Positions 49,764 to 59,004 are shown, counted from the first letter of the stretch. The stretch: 63,535 nucleotides of DNA from Dechloromonas sp. UBA6271 (GCA_002440665.1 DJUX01000026.1:1-63535); one strand, 5' to 3'. Notes: generated by a model from the letters alone, not told the origin. Made by a program: numbers and translations.

Positions 49764-51800
49764 ATGGAAATGCAAAAACTCTACCTGCTGGTTCCCCTGG
49801 CGCCCCTGTTCGGGGCCATGATTGCCGGCCTGTTCTGTCGTGTCATTCCACGTTGGCTTGCCCATACCGTGACGATTGCCGGAGTCGCGACCGCTTTTGT
49901 CGCGTCGGCGATAATTTTCAAGGATGTTCAGGCCGGCCACACGTTCAATGGTCCTGTCTACACCTGGCTGACCAGTGGCGACTACCGGTTTGAAGTTGGC
50001 TTCCTGATCGACTCGCTGACCACGACGATGATGCTGGTCGTGACCTTCGTATCGCTGATGGTCCATATCTACACGATCGGCTACATGCAGGAAGACCCGG
50101 GCTACAACCGCTTCTTCAGCTATATCTCGTTGTTTACGTTCTCCATGCTGATGCTGGTCATGAGCAACAATTTCATGCAGTTGTTCTTCGGTTGGGAAGC
50201 TGTCGGCCTGGTTTCCTACCTGTTGATCGGTTTCTGGTACACCCGGCCGACTGCAATCTTCGCCAACATGAAGGCCTTCCTGGTCAACCGCGTCGGTGAC
50301 TTCGGCTTCATTCTTGGTATCGGACTCGTTCTCGCGCATTTCGGTACGCTCGATTACGCCGAGGTGTTCAAGAAGGCCTCAGAATTTGCGAGCGCCACCA
50401 TCAATATCTGGGGATCGGCTGACTGGTCGCTGATGACCGTGACCTGTATCTGCCTGTTCATCGGTGCCATGGGCAAGTCGGCCCAGGTTCCCCTGCACGT
50501 CTGGCTGCCCGACTCGATGGAAGGCCCGACACCGATCTCCGCGCTGATCCACGCTGCCACCATGGTGACGGCAGGCATCTTCATGGTCGCGCGCATGTCA
50601 CCGCTGTTCGAACTGTCGACCACCGCTCTTTCCTTCGTTCTGGTGATTGGTGCGATCACCGCGCTGTTCATGGGCTTCCTCGGGATCATCCAGAACGACA
50701 TCAAGCGTGTCGTGGCTTACTCGACGCTCTCCCAGCTTGGCTACATGACCGTTGCGCTGGGCGCCTCGGCCTATTCCGTCGCCATCTTCCACCTGATGAC
50801 CCATGCCTTCTTCAAGGCGCTGCTGTTCCTCGCTGCCGGTTCGGTCATTATCGGGATGCATCACGATCAGGACATTCGCAACATGGGCGGTTTGCGCAAG
50901 TACATGCCCATTACCTGGATCACTTCGCTGGTCGGTTCGTTGGCGCTGATCGGCACCCCGTTCCTTGCCGGTTTCTATTCCAAGGATTCGATCATCGAGG
51001 CGGTGGCACTCTCTCACATCCCCGGGTCTGGCTTTGCCTACTTCGCCGTCATGGCGGGCGTGTTCGTGACCGCGTTCTATTCTTTCCGGATGTATTTCCT
51101 CGTCTTCCACGGCGAGGAGCGTTTCGGCAAGGCCGCGCATGACGAACATCATGATCATCATGGCGACCATGATGACGAAGAAGTTTCGCACGACCATCAC
51201 CATGGCCTCGCACCTGGTCAAAAGCCGCACGAGACGCCGTGGGTGGTAACGTTGCCCCTGGTCCTGCTGGCCATTCCGTCCGTAGTCATTGGCTTTATCG
51301 GTATCGGTCCTATGCTCTTCGGCGACTATTTCAACGGCGTCATTTTTGTCGATGCCCACGCGCATCCGGCCATGGACCATCTTGCCGAGCATTTCCATGG
51401 TGCGACCGCCATGGGCATCCATGCCCTTACTTCGCTGCCATTCTTCCTGGCGCTCGCCGGTGTGGTGGTTTCCTGGTTCTTCTACATGAAACGCCCCGAC
51501 ATTCCGGCGGCGATCCAGCGCCGATTCTCGACGATCAATACGCTGCTTGAGAACAAGTACTACTTCGACAAGATCAATGAACTGGTCCTGGCTGGCGGCT
51601 CCCGCGCTCTCGGCAAGGCGTTCTGGCGTGGCGGCGATGTCGCCGTGATCGATGGCGTGATCGTCAATGGGTCGGCCAAACTTGTCGGAATGATTGCCTC
51701 GGTAACCAGGTTGTTCCAGACCGGTTACGTCTATCACTACGCTTTCACCATGATCATCGGCGTCTTTGTGCTGATGACCCTGTGGATCAACCGCGCCTAG
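49764..51800 (+). CDS. nuoL: NADH-quinone oxidoreductase subunit L
   Basis: 678 residues. Antiporter-like proton-pumping subunit with the long lateral helix at the C-terminus. Conserved FFGWEAVGLVSYLLIGFW and GKSAQVPLHVWLPDSMEGPTP. A His/Asp-rich insertion (about residues 459-483, DEHHDHHGDHDDEE, then HDHHHG) lies in a loop before the final region. Confidence 0.98.
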   Translation: MEMQKLYLLVPLAPLFGAMIAGLFCRVIPRWLAHTVTIAGVATAFVASAIIFKDVQAGHTFNGPVYTWLTSGDYRFEVGFLIDSLTTTMMLVVTFVSLMVHIYTIGYMQEDPGYNRFFSYISLFTFSMLMLVMSNNFMQLFFGWEAVGLVSYLLIGFWYTRPTAIFANMKAFLVNRVGDFGFILGIGLVLAHFGTLDYAEVFKKASEFASATINIWGSADWSLMTVTCICLFIGAMGKSAQVPLHVWLPDSMEGPTPISALIHAATMVTAGIFMVARMSPLFELSTTALSFVLVIGAITALFMGFLGIIQNDIKRVVAYSTLSQLGYMTVALGASAYSVAIFHLMTHAFFKALLFLAAGSVIIGMHHDQDIRNMGGLRKYMPITWITSLVGSLALIGTPFLAGFYSKDSIIEAVALSHIPGSGFAYFAVMAGVFVTAFYSFRMYFLVFHGEERFGKAAHDEHHDHHGDHDDEEVSHDHHHGLAPGQKPHETPWVVTLPLVLLAIPSVVIGFIGIGPMLFGDYFNGVIFVDAHAHPAMDHLAEHFHGATAMGIHALTSLPFFLALAGVVVSWFFYMKRPDIPAAIQRRFSTINTLLENKYYFDKINELVLAGGSRALGKAFWRGGDVAVIDGVIVNGSAKLVGMIASVTRLFQTGYVYHYAFTMIIGVFVLMTLWINRA

Positions 51801-51832
51801 CGTGAATAGTTCGCAGAAAAGCAAGGAATAAC

Positions 51833-53317
51833 ATGTCGACTTACCCGCTGCTATCTCTAGCCATCTGGATTCCAATCGTCGCCGGTCTGGTGGTGCTCGC
51901 CACCGGATCCGACCGGAACGCTCCGCTGGCACGGATGCTTGCCCTGTTTGGCTCGATCGCCGCCTTCCTGGTCACGATTCCGCTGTGGACCGGCTTCGAT
52001 ATCGCCAACGGCGGCATGCAGTTCGTTGAACTGAGAAACTGGATTCCCCGCTTCAATATTAACTACCACCTCGGCGTCGATGGCATCTCCATGCTTTTCG
52101 TCGTGCTCAATGCCTTCATCACGATCATCGTCGTTGCGGCAGGTTGGGAAGTCATCCAGGAAAAGGTCGCCCAGTACAACGCAGCGTTCCTGATCATGTC
52201 GGGGCTGATGAACGGCATCTTCACCTCCCTGGACGGCATCCTTTTCTATGTCTTCTTCGAAGCGTCGCTGATCCCGCTCTATCTGATCATCGGCGTCTGG
52301 GGCGGCCCGAACCGGGTTTATGCTGCCTTCAAGTTCTTCCTTTACACGCTGTTCGGTTCGCTGCTCTTTCTGCTGGCGCTGATGTATCTGTTCATCAACT
52401 CCGGTGGCAGCTTCTCCATTCTCGAATGGCACAAACTGCCGATCGCGCTGGGCGCCCAGATCTGGCTGTTCCTCGCTTTCCTGATTGCCTTCGCGGTCAA
52501 GGTGCCGATGTGGCCGGTGCATACCTGGTTGCCGGATGCTCACGTCGAAGCGCCGACAGGTGGTTCCATCGTGCTGGCCGCCATCGCCCTCAAGCTCGGC
52601 GCCTACGGCTTCCTGCGTTTCTCGCTGCCGATCGCGCCCGATGCGTCGCATGAACTCTCCGGCCTGGTGGTTGCCCTGTCGCTGATTGCCGTGGTCTACA
52701 TCGGTTTTGTCGCCCTGGTCCAGGCCGATATGAAGAAGCTGGTTGCCTATTCATCGATCGCCCACATGGGCTTCGTGACGCTGGGCTTCTTCATGTTCAG
52801 TGCCATGGGCATCGAAGGCGCGCTGGTACAGATGGTTTCGCACGGCTTCGTCTCCGGCGCCATGTTCTTCTGTATCGGCGTCATGTACGACCGTGTACAT
52901 AGCCGCCAGATTTCCGATTACGGCGGTGTAGTCAACAAGATGCCGAAGTTTGCCGCCCTGTTCATGCTGTTTACCATGGCCAATGCCGGCCTGCCGGCTA
53001 CTTCCGGCTTCGTCGGCGAATTCATGGTTATCCTCGGTGCCGTCAAGTTCAACTTCTGGGTCGCTTTTGCCGCCGCCAGCTCGATGGTCATCGGTGCCGC
53101 CTATTCGCTGTGGATGTACAAGCGGGTGATTTTTGGCGACGTCGCCAATCACCACGTCGAAGAGCTGTCAGACATCAACAAGCGCGAGTTCGCCATCCTT
53201 GGCGTGCTGGCCATCGCCACCCTGTGGATGGGCCTGTACCCGCAACCCTTCACGGAAGTCATGCACGCTTCGGTCAATGACCTGCTGCGTCACGTCGCCA
53301 TCAGCAAGATCCAATAA
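51833..53317 (+). CDS. nuoM: NADH-quinone oxidoreductase subunit M
   Basis: 494 residues, about 14 membrane spans. Antiporter-like subunit: YVFFEASLIPLYLIIGVWGG and VKVPMWPVHTWLPDAHVEAPT. AAGGAA ribosome site before the ATG. Confidence 0.98.
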   Translation: MSTYPLLSLAIWIPIVAGLVVLATGSDRNAPLARMLALFGSIAAFLVTIPLWTGFDIANGGMQFVELRNWIPRFNINYHLGVDGISMLFVVLNAFITIIVVAAGWEVIQEKVAQYNAAFLIMSGLMNGIFTSLDGILFYVFFEASLIPLYLIIGVWGGPNRVYAAFKFFLYTLFGSLLFLLALMYLFINSGGSFSILEWHKLPIALGAQIWLFLAFLIAFAVKVPMWPVHTWLPDAHVEAPTGGSIVLAAIALKLGAYGFLRFSLPIAPDASHELSGLVVALSLIAVVYIGFVALVQADMKKLVAYSSIAHMGFVTLGFFMFSAMGIEGALVQMVSHGFVSGAMFFCIGVMYDRVHSRQISDYGGVVNKMPKFAALFMLFTMANAGLPATSGFVGEFMVILGAVKFNFWVAFAAASSMVIGAAYSLWMYKRVIFGDVANHHVEELSDINKREFAILGVLAIATLWMGLYPQPFTEVMHASVNDLLRHVAISKIQ

Positions 53318-53329
53318 ACGGTAGCCGAC

Positions 53330-54808
53330 ATGTTCGACAATTTCGTTGTCCCCGATCTCCTGCCCGCCGCCCCGGAACTCTTTCTGGCGTTCATGGCGCT
53401 GGTCATCCTCATGATTGACCTGACCGTCAAGGATCGTCGGCGGACCCTGACCTTTGCGCTGACCCAACTGACACTGGTCGGATGTGCCGTCATCCAGCTC
53501 GGTACCAGCACGGGGGATGTGGTTTACACCTTCAGCAACATGTTCGTCGACGACCTGATGGCCGACTTGCTGAAGTTGTTCCTCTACATGACCGTCATCA
53601 TGGTGCTCTTCTATTCACGGGCTTACATCCTCGACCGCGAGGTGATGAACAAGGGCGAATACTACGTGCTGGCGCTGTTTGCGACGCTCGGCATGATGGT
53701 CATGATCTCGGCCAATAATTTCGTGACGATTTATCTGGGTCTCGAACTGTTGTCGCTTTCGCTGTATGCGATGGTCGCCATGAATCGCGAGTCCGTCACC
53801 TCCACCGAGGCGGCGATGAAATACTTCGTTCTCGGTGCGCTGGCTTCCGGCTTGCTGCTCTACGGTATGTCCATGATCTATGGTGCGACCGGCTCGCTTG
53901 AAATCACCGGGATTGCCGAACGCCTCTACGGCGGTGGCGTCAACAAGTCGGTGCTGACATTCGGTCTGGTCTTCCTGGTGGCAGGTCTGGCGTTCAAGCT
54001 GGGCGTAGTTCCGTTCCATATGTGGATTCCCGACGTTTATCACGGTGCCCCGACCTCGGTCACCCTGTTCATCGGTTCTGCTCCGAAACTTGCGGCTTTC
54101 GCGATTGTCATGCGCCTGCTGGTCAATGGACTGATCACCATGGCCCAGGATTGGCAAGCCATGCTGGTCATCCTTTCGGTGCTGTCGATGGCCATCGGTA
54201 ACCTGGCCGCCATTGCCCAGACCAACCTGAAACGCATGTTGGCCTACTCGGCGATTTCCCATATGGGCTTCATGCTGCTCGGCATCACCACCGGTGTGGT
54301 GGGTGGTGATGCCCGTTTCGCCTTGAATGCTTACAGCTCGGCGATGTTCTATGTGGTGGCCTACGTTCTGATGTCGGCCGGTACATTCGGCATGATTCTG
54401 CTGATGGCGCGCGCCGGTTTCGAAGCCGACAATCTCGACGACTTCAAGGGTCTGAATAAGCGTAGCCCGTGGTTCGCCGGCATCATGATGATGTTGATGT
54501 TCTCGATGGCTGGCGTGCCTTTCTTCATTGGCTTCTTCGCTAAATTCGCGGTGCTGCAGGCGGTGGTTGCCGCCGGCTACATGTGGCTGGCCATCGTCGC
54601 CGTGCTGTTCTCGCTGATCGGGGCCTTCTACTACCTGCGTGTCGTTAAGCTGATGTACTTCGATGCACCGCTCGATGAATCTCCGCTCACCGCGGCTTTG
54701 GATATGCGTATCCTGATTTCGGCGAACGGTCTCGCAGTTGCCCTGCTTGGCATTTTCCCGCAAGTCATCATGTCGCTCTGTGCCTATGCGCTGTTGCGCT
54801 CGCTCTGA
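53330..54808 (+). CDS. nuoN: NADH-quinone oxidoreductase subunit N
   Basis: 492 residues, antiporter-like, with LGLELLSLSLYAMVAMNR and FKLGVVPFHMWIPDVYHGAPT. Last nuo gene; a terminator follows. Confidence 0.98.
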   Translation: MFDNFVVPDLLPAAPELFLAFMALVILMIDLTVKDRRRTLTFALTQLTLVGCAVIQLGTSTGDVVYTFSNMFVDDLMADLLKLFLYMTVIMVLFYSRAYILDREVMNKGEYYVLALFATLGMMVMISANNFVTIYLGLELLSLSLYAMVAMNRESVTSTEAAMKYFVLGALASGLLLYGMSMIYGATGSLEITGIAERLYGGGVNKSVLTFGLVFLVAGLAFKLGVVPFHMWIPDVYHGAPTSVTLFIGSAPKLAAFAIVMRLLVNGLITMAQDWQAMLVILSVLSMAIGNLAAIAQTNLKRMLAYSAISHMGFMLLGITTGVVGGDARFALNAYSSAMFYVVAYVLMSAGTFGMILLMARAGFEADNLDDFKGLNKRSPWFAGIMMMLMFSMAGVPFFIGFFAKFAVLQAVVAAGYMWLAIVAVLFSLIGAFYYLRVVKLMYFDAPLDESPLTAALDMRILISANGLAVALLGIFPQVIMSLCAYALLRSL

Positions 54809-54834
54809 TAGGCGGCAAGGCAGTTACGACGAAG

Positions 54835-54857
54835 CGCCCCGAATTTCGGGGCGTTTT
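54835..54857 (+). terminator. Rho-independent terminator of the nuo operon
   Basis: CGCCCCGA/TCGGGGCG stem, three-base loop, then TTTT. Lies between nuoN and nudF. Confidence 0.9.
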
Positions 54858-54874
54858 CATTTCCGGAGTCCGAG

Positions 54875-55417
54875 ATGAGCCACGACACCCACCTGATCGA
54901 ATCGGAAATCGCCTCGCAAACCGTCTTCAAGGGCGCCTTGCTTGAAGTCCGCAAGGACCGGGTGCTGTTGCCTGACGGCAAGGAGTCGTTACGCGAATAC
55001 ATCGTTCATCCGGGGGCCGTCGTCGTTCTGGCTTTTCTTGACAATGGCAATCTGCTGTTCGAGCGGCAGTTCCGCTATCCGCTGCGCCGGGTATTCCTGG
55101 AACTCCCGGCTGGCAAGATCGATCCGGGCGAACCGATTCTTGATACTGCCCGCCGTGAATTGCTGGAGGAAACCGGCTATGTGGCGAGCGACTGGGAATA
55201 CATTGGCGTAATGCACCCCTGCATCGGCTATTCGGATGAAAGAATCGAAATTTTCGCGGCGCGCGGGCTACATCTGGTCGGCGCCAAGCAGCTTGACCAT
55301 AATGAGTTCCTGGAAGTCGTCGAACTGGCTCCGGCGGCCGCCAAGGCGGCAGTCTGGAATGGCCAGATCACCGATGCCAAGACGGTGACGGCACTTTTCT
55401 GGCTGGATCGTCCGTAA
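54875..55417 (+). CDS. NUDIX hydrolase, ADP-ribose pyrophosphatase type
   Basis: 180 residues. Complete Nudix box GKIDPGEPILDTARRELLEETGYV-type pattern (Gly, RE, EExG in place near residues 90-113). N-terminal strand part and HPGAVVVLAFL as in NudF/ADPRase. Splits ADP-ribose to AMP and ribose-5-P. Sits after the nuo terminator, a common betaproteobacterial position that makes sense for NAD-derived ADP-ribose clearance. Confidence 0.92.
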   Translation: MSHDTHLIESEIASQTVFKGALLEVRKDRVLLPDGKESLREYIVHPGAVVVLAFLDNGNLLFERQFRYPLRRVFLELPAGKIDPGEPILDTARRELLEETGYVASDWEYIGVMHPCIGYSDERIEIFAARGLHLVGAKQLDHNEFLEVVELAPAAAKAAVWNGQITDAKTVTALFWLDRP

Positions 55418-55462
55418 TCCGGGGATCACCAGATCAATTTTGAATTTTGCCGTTTTTTGGCA

Positions 55463-55474
55463 GTCGACCGCAAC
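55463..55474 (-). repeat. Copy 6 of the 12-mer GTTGCGGTCGAC
   Basis: Intergenic, next to a small TGCC/GGCA stem. See findings. Confidence 0.7.
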
Positions 55475-55663
55475 ACTTCATTCCGCCAGACAGACTGGCT
55501 CCAGCCAGTGAATGCTGATCAGGCCATCGGGGTCGCACCAACTGGTGCAGGGTTGGAAGCCGCTGGCCGCGGCAAGGGAGCGGAAGGCGTCAGAATGGCG
55601 GATGAGAAAGAAGTACCGGGCCTGTAGATCGCCCAGAGCGAAGCGTGGCGATCTGAATTGAAA

Positions 55664-55684
55664 CAGCCCGCCGAAGCGGGCTGT
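55664..55684 (-). terminator. Likely terminator downstream of nrdJ
   Basis: ACAGCCCGC/GCGGGCTGT stem around a short loop; a second stem (55688-55710) lies between it and nrdJ. The flanks are A/T-rich on both sides. Confidence 0.55.
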
Positions 55685-55726
55685 AATTTTGTCCAACTGA
55701 ATTGGACAAACTGACCGTTTTGAAGC

Positions 55727-58618
55727 CTAGCCGCAGGTTCCTACGGCGCCACAGGCGGTGCAGAAATCGCAGCCGTCCTTGCGGATCATCGTATGGTTGC
55801 CGCATTCGCTGCACAGCTTGCCCTGCGTCGGGTGCACCGTGTTGCTGGCATCTTCCGGGGCTTTCAGGATGCCCATTTGCTGGAGCGGGAAGCCGTTCTC
55901 GTCGAGAATGCCCAGCATCGCATAGCGATGAATGATCAGATTTGCGATGTAGGCGACGGTCGATGGATAGGTCTGTTGCTTCCGCGAGCCGGGAACGAAT
56001 GCCATGAAATCGCCGAGTGGCTCGGGGTAGTCGAGCAGCTTGCGCAGCTTCATGCCGATCCACGCCGGATCGAGGACGCGCATGTCGAGCGACAGCAGCT
56101 TGCACAGGCCATCCAGCGCGCGCGGGTAGTTGCCCGACAGCCACATCGAGTAGGGGCGGGTCACGCCGTCCGGCAGAGTGATTTCCTTGAGGCCGAGGAC
56201 AAAATCTTCACTGGTGGACGGGTTGTTGACATCGACCGTCCACGACAGCGTGCCGTCGGTGCCGGTCTTCGGCTCCTTGGCGCTGAACAGTGCATCCTTC
56301 ACCGGGGTCGGGCCTTCGTGCCTGAGCGCACCGAGTTGTTCGACACGCCAGCGGATGATCTGCGCCATGGCAGAAACTACGGACGGCACGCGCTTGCGTT
56401 CGCCATGCGGCGGCATCGGCATTTCGAAGGATTCGCCCGGCGTCTTGGCCAGCGCGTCGAGCTTCATTTCCAGCCAGGCATGATCGTTGGCACGCATGTC
56501 CATCGACAGGGTCTTGGCGACGGCGCCGAGGCCACGCGGTTCGGACGGGCCGTTGGCCCACACTTCGAACGGCCAGGCGCGGCCTTCAGGTTCGACGTGG
56601 CCGACGAACAACGCGAACTTGCCGATCGGCGAATCCAGCATGTAGGTCCAGCACAGGTTGCCTTCCGGCAGGCTGGGGCGGTTCGGCCAGCGCAGGCTGG
56701 AGAGCACCGGGGCCGGCAGATCCTTGATCGACAGGCGGCGGTTGGCGTCGGAAACGAAATCCTGCGGTGATTTGGCGTCGACCGCAACAGCCTCGGCCTT
56801 GGTCGGCTCGACGGAGAGTACCGAGCCGAGTACGCTGTTCGGGCGATAGGTAGCCAGACCCTTGAGGCCGGATTTCCAGGCGCTCATGTAGAGATCCTGG
56901 AAATCCTCGTACGGGTAATCGGCCGGCACGTTCACCGTCTTGGAAATCGAGGTGTCGATGTGCGGGGCAACGGCGGCGACCATGTCCTTGTGCGCAGCGG
57001 CTGAGATTTCCAGCGCGGTGACGAAGTAATCCGGCAACTTGGTGACATCGCCGCCAAGGTGCTTGTACAGACGCCAGGCGTAATCCTCGACCGAGTATTC
57101 CTTCAGCGTGCCGTCCGGCATGCGCTTCTTGCGGCTGTAGGTCCACGAGAAGGGCGGTTCGATACCGTTCGAGGCGTTGTCGGCGAAGGCCAGCGAGATG
57201 GTGCCGGTCGGCGCGATCGAGAGCAGGTGCGAGTTGCGCAGGCCATGCTTGCGGATTTCGGCCTTGACCTCGTTGGGCAGGCGGGAAGCGAAATTGCCGC
57301 CGGAGAGATAGAGTTCGGCGTTGAACAGCGGGAAGGCGCCGCGCTCCTTGGCCAGGTCGACCGAGTACAGATAGGCGGTGTCGCGCATGAATTCGGTCAT
57401 GCGGGTGGCCATGGCGCGGGCTTCCGGCTTGTCGTAGCGCAGGCGGAGCATGGCCAGCGCATCGCCGAGGCCGGTGTAGCCGAGGCCGACGCGGCGCTTG
57501 TTGGCGGCTTCCTGCTGCTGGCGTTCGAGCGGCCAGTGGGTAGCGTCGAGTACGTTGTCGAGCATGCGCGTGGAGACGCGAACGACTTCGGCAAATTCGG
57601 CGAAATCGAACTCGGCCTTGTCGGAGAACGGGTGCCTGATGAACAGGGTCAGGTTGATCGAACCCAGGCAGCAGCAGCCGTAGGGCGGCAGCGGTTGTTC
57701 GGCGCACGGGTTGGTGGCCTCGATCACTTCGCAGTAATTGAGGTTGTTGTCCTTGTTCATCCGGTCGAGGAACAGGATGCCCGGTTCGGCGTGGTCGTAG
57801 GTCGATTTCATGACCTGATCCCACAGATCACGAGCCTGCACCTTGCGATATACCCACAGACCGTCTTCACGCTGGTAGGCACCGGTGGAGCGCATCTCGG
57901 CATTGGGTTCGGCGCGATGCGTCAGTTCGACCTCGGTATCGGCGTCGACCGCTTCCATGAAGGCATCGGTGACGCCAATGGAAATGTTGAAGTTGGTCAG
58001 ATCACCCTTGTCCTTGGCGTGGATGAAAACTTCGATGTCCGGATGGTCGCAGCGCAGCACGCCCATCTGGGCGCCGCGGCGGGCGCCGGCGGATTCGACG
58101 GTTTCGCAGGAGCGGTCGAAGACGCGCATGTAGGAGACCGGGCCGGAAGCGCGCGACTGGGTGCCCTTGACGTGGGCGCCCTGCGGACGAATGCTGGAAA
58201 AGTCATAACCGACGCCGCCGCCGCGACGCATGGTTTCGGCAGCCTGGGCCAGCGCGGTATAGATGCCCGGCTTGCCGTCGGTGGTTTCGACGATGGAGTC
58301 GCCGACCGGCTGCACGAAGCAGTTGATCAGCGTTGCCTGGAGATCGGTGCCGGCGGCGGAGTTGATGCGGCCGGCCGGGATGAAGCCGTTTTCCTGGGCC
58401 CACAGGAAGCGGGCTTCCCAATGGGCGCGATCCTTCTCCTGCTCGACCTGAGCCAGGGCGTAGGCGACGCGGCGACGCACGTCGTGAACATTGGTTTCCT
58501 TGCCTTTTGCGTATTTTTCGATCAGCACCTCGCCGGAGATTTCCTGTTCCGGGAGCGGGGTGATTTGTGGCGGTGCCGGGATATCGGTCAGCGACAGTTG
58601 TTCGGAAACAGGGCTCAT
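55727..58618 (-). CDS. nrdJ: Adenosylcobalamin-dependent ribonucleotide reductase (class II)
   Basis: 963 residues. Makes deoxyribonucleotides without oxygen using a B12 radical. N-terminal cone-like region, RRGGGVGYDFSSIRPQGA, the radical-site CEQPLPPYGCCCLGSINL-type segment (NPCAEQPLPPYGCC), SIAPTGTISLAFADNASNGIEP, two tandem TSCPD-type domains (about 680-790 and 800-910), and a C-terminal zinc finger with CSECG and CDFCTACG. GAGGAG eight bases before the ATG. Regulated most likely by NrdR through the two boxes upstream. No cobalamin riboswitch was recognised. Confidence 0.96.
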   Translation of the reverse strand: MSPVSEQLSLTDIPAPPQITPLPEQEISGEVLIEKYAKGKETNVHDVRRRVAYALAQVEQEKDRAHWEARFLWAQENGFIPAGRINSAAGTDLQATLINCFVQPVGDSIVETTDGKPGIYTALAQAAETMRRGGGVGYDFSSIRPQGAHVKGTQSRASGPVSYMRVFDRSCETVESAGARRGAQMGVLRCDHPDIEVFIHAKDKGDLTNFNISIGVTDAFMEAVDADTEVELTHRAEPNAEMRSTGAYQREDGLWVYRKVQARDLWDQVMKSTYDHAEPGILFLDRMNKDNNLNYCEVIEATNPCAEQPLPPYGCCCLGSINLTLFIRHPFSDKAEFDFAEFAEVVRVSTRMLDNVLDATHWPLERQQQEAANKRRVGLGYTGLGDALAMLRLRYDKPEARAMATRMTEFMRDTAYLYSVDLAKERGAFPLFNAELYLSGGNFASRLPNEVKAEIRKHGLRNSHLLSIAPTGTISLAFADNASNGIEPPFSWTYSRKKRMPDGTLKEYSVEDYAWRLYKHLGGDVTKLPDYFVTALEISAAAHKDMVAAVAPHIDTSISKTVNVPADYPYEDFQDLYMSAWKSGLKGLATYRPNSVLGSVLSVEPTKAEAVAVDAKSPQDFVSDANRRLSIKDLPAPVLSSLRWPNRPSLPEGNLCWTYMLDSPIGKFALFVGHVEPEGRAWPFEVWANGPSEPRGLGAVAKTLSMDMRANDHAWLEMKLDALAKTPGESFEMPMPPHGERKRVPSVVSAMAQIIRWRVEQLGALRHEGPTPVKDALFSAKEPKTGTDGTLSWTVDVNNPSTSEDFVLGLKEITLPDGVTRPYSMWLSGNYPRALDGLCKLLSLDMRVLDPAWIGMKLRKLLDYPEPLGDFMAFVPGSRKQQTYPSTVAYIANLIIHRYAMLGILDENGFPLQQMGILKAPEDASNTVHPTQGKLCSECGNHTMIRKDGCDFCTACGAVGTCG
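56777..56788 (-). repeat. Copy 7 of the 12-mer GTTGCGGTCGAC
   Basis: Inside nrdJ between the catalytic part and the first TSCPD domain. See findings. Confidence 0.7.
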
Positions 58619-58678
58619 TTTTTGCTCCTCGGCATGGCGGTGTTGATCGGGCTTATTGGTTTTCGATTGAGCAGCAAT

Positions 58679-58725
58679 CTACTATATCTAGTAGGTCAAT
58701 GCAATCCGTTGACTAGATACAGTGT
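58679..58725 (-). promoter_or_regulatory. Tandem NrdR-type boxes upstream of nrdJ
   Basis: Two 16-base sites, CTACTAGATATAGTAG (58679-58694, perfect palindrome on its outer bases) and ACACTGTATCTAGTCA (58710-58725, read on the minus strand), 31 bases apart start to start, three helical turns as is usual for paired NrdR boxes (consensus ACACWATATATWGTGT). They would cover the nrdJ promoter. Confidence 0.75.
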
Positions 58726-58754
58726 CATGTGCCGATGGAAAAAGCCCTTTGTCA

Positions 58755-59004
58755 TGTCGCAGAAAAGGCCGAAAATGAAAGCCGGCAATAGGTTTGAAAC
58801 GATCCGGCTAAATCGTTGAAATATCCGCGTAATGTTTGAAATACGGGGCATTCCAGGGAGGATGCCGCTGTAAGGCACAGCAAGGTTTCGGCAATTTGCA
58901 CAAATAAATTTCGGCACTCGTTTCGTGCCAAATATCGTGCAAATATTTTTCTTCTCCGCCCTCGGTGCGTTAAATCTGCGGGCGATTTGCACTCGGTATT
59001 CCCG
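58755..59004. other. Host/Mu-like junction with repeat clusters
   Basis: No gene. Left cluster: four TGAAA-containing repeats at about 20-base steps (58776-58842, for example GTTTGAAACG and GTTTGAAATACG). A TG dinucleotide at 58755 starts a stretch resembling a Mu right end (TGTCGCAGAAAAGG). Right cluster: repeated TTTCGGCA/TTTCGTGC and GCAATTTGCAC/GCGATTTGCAC (58886-58992). Either cluster may be the transposase-binding end of the element; another candidate terminus is TGTAAGGCAC at 58869. Confidence 0.4.

Larger units (their letters stand above)
55418..55726. other. Gap between nudF and nrdJ with palindromes
   Basis: No confident gene. A minus-strand frame (55478-55696, TTG start) begins inside a terminator-like stem and is doubtful, though its end (SDAFRSLAAASGFQPC) looks protein-like. 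The gap contains copy 6 of the 12-mer, a terminator-like stem (55664-55684) and a perfect inverted repeat TTTGTCCAA-CTGAA-TTGGACAAA (55688-55710). Confidence 0.5.

Noticed and set aside
50598..51932. 444-residue minus-strand ORF
   Set aside because: Antisense shadow of nuoL.
55478..55696. 72-residue minus-strand ORF between nudF and nrdJ
   Set aside because: Its TTG start and first codons lie in the terminator-like stems; kept only as a possible remnant in the gap entry.
58619..58760. Cobalamin riboswitch upstream of nrdJ
   Set aside because: The leader is only about 60-130 bases, has no B12-box-like sequence, and is occupied by the NrdR boxes.
57059..58819. 586-residue plus-strand ORF
   Set aside because: Antisense shadow of nrdJ; runs through the NrdR boxes and the nrdJ promoter.
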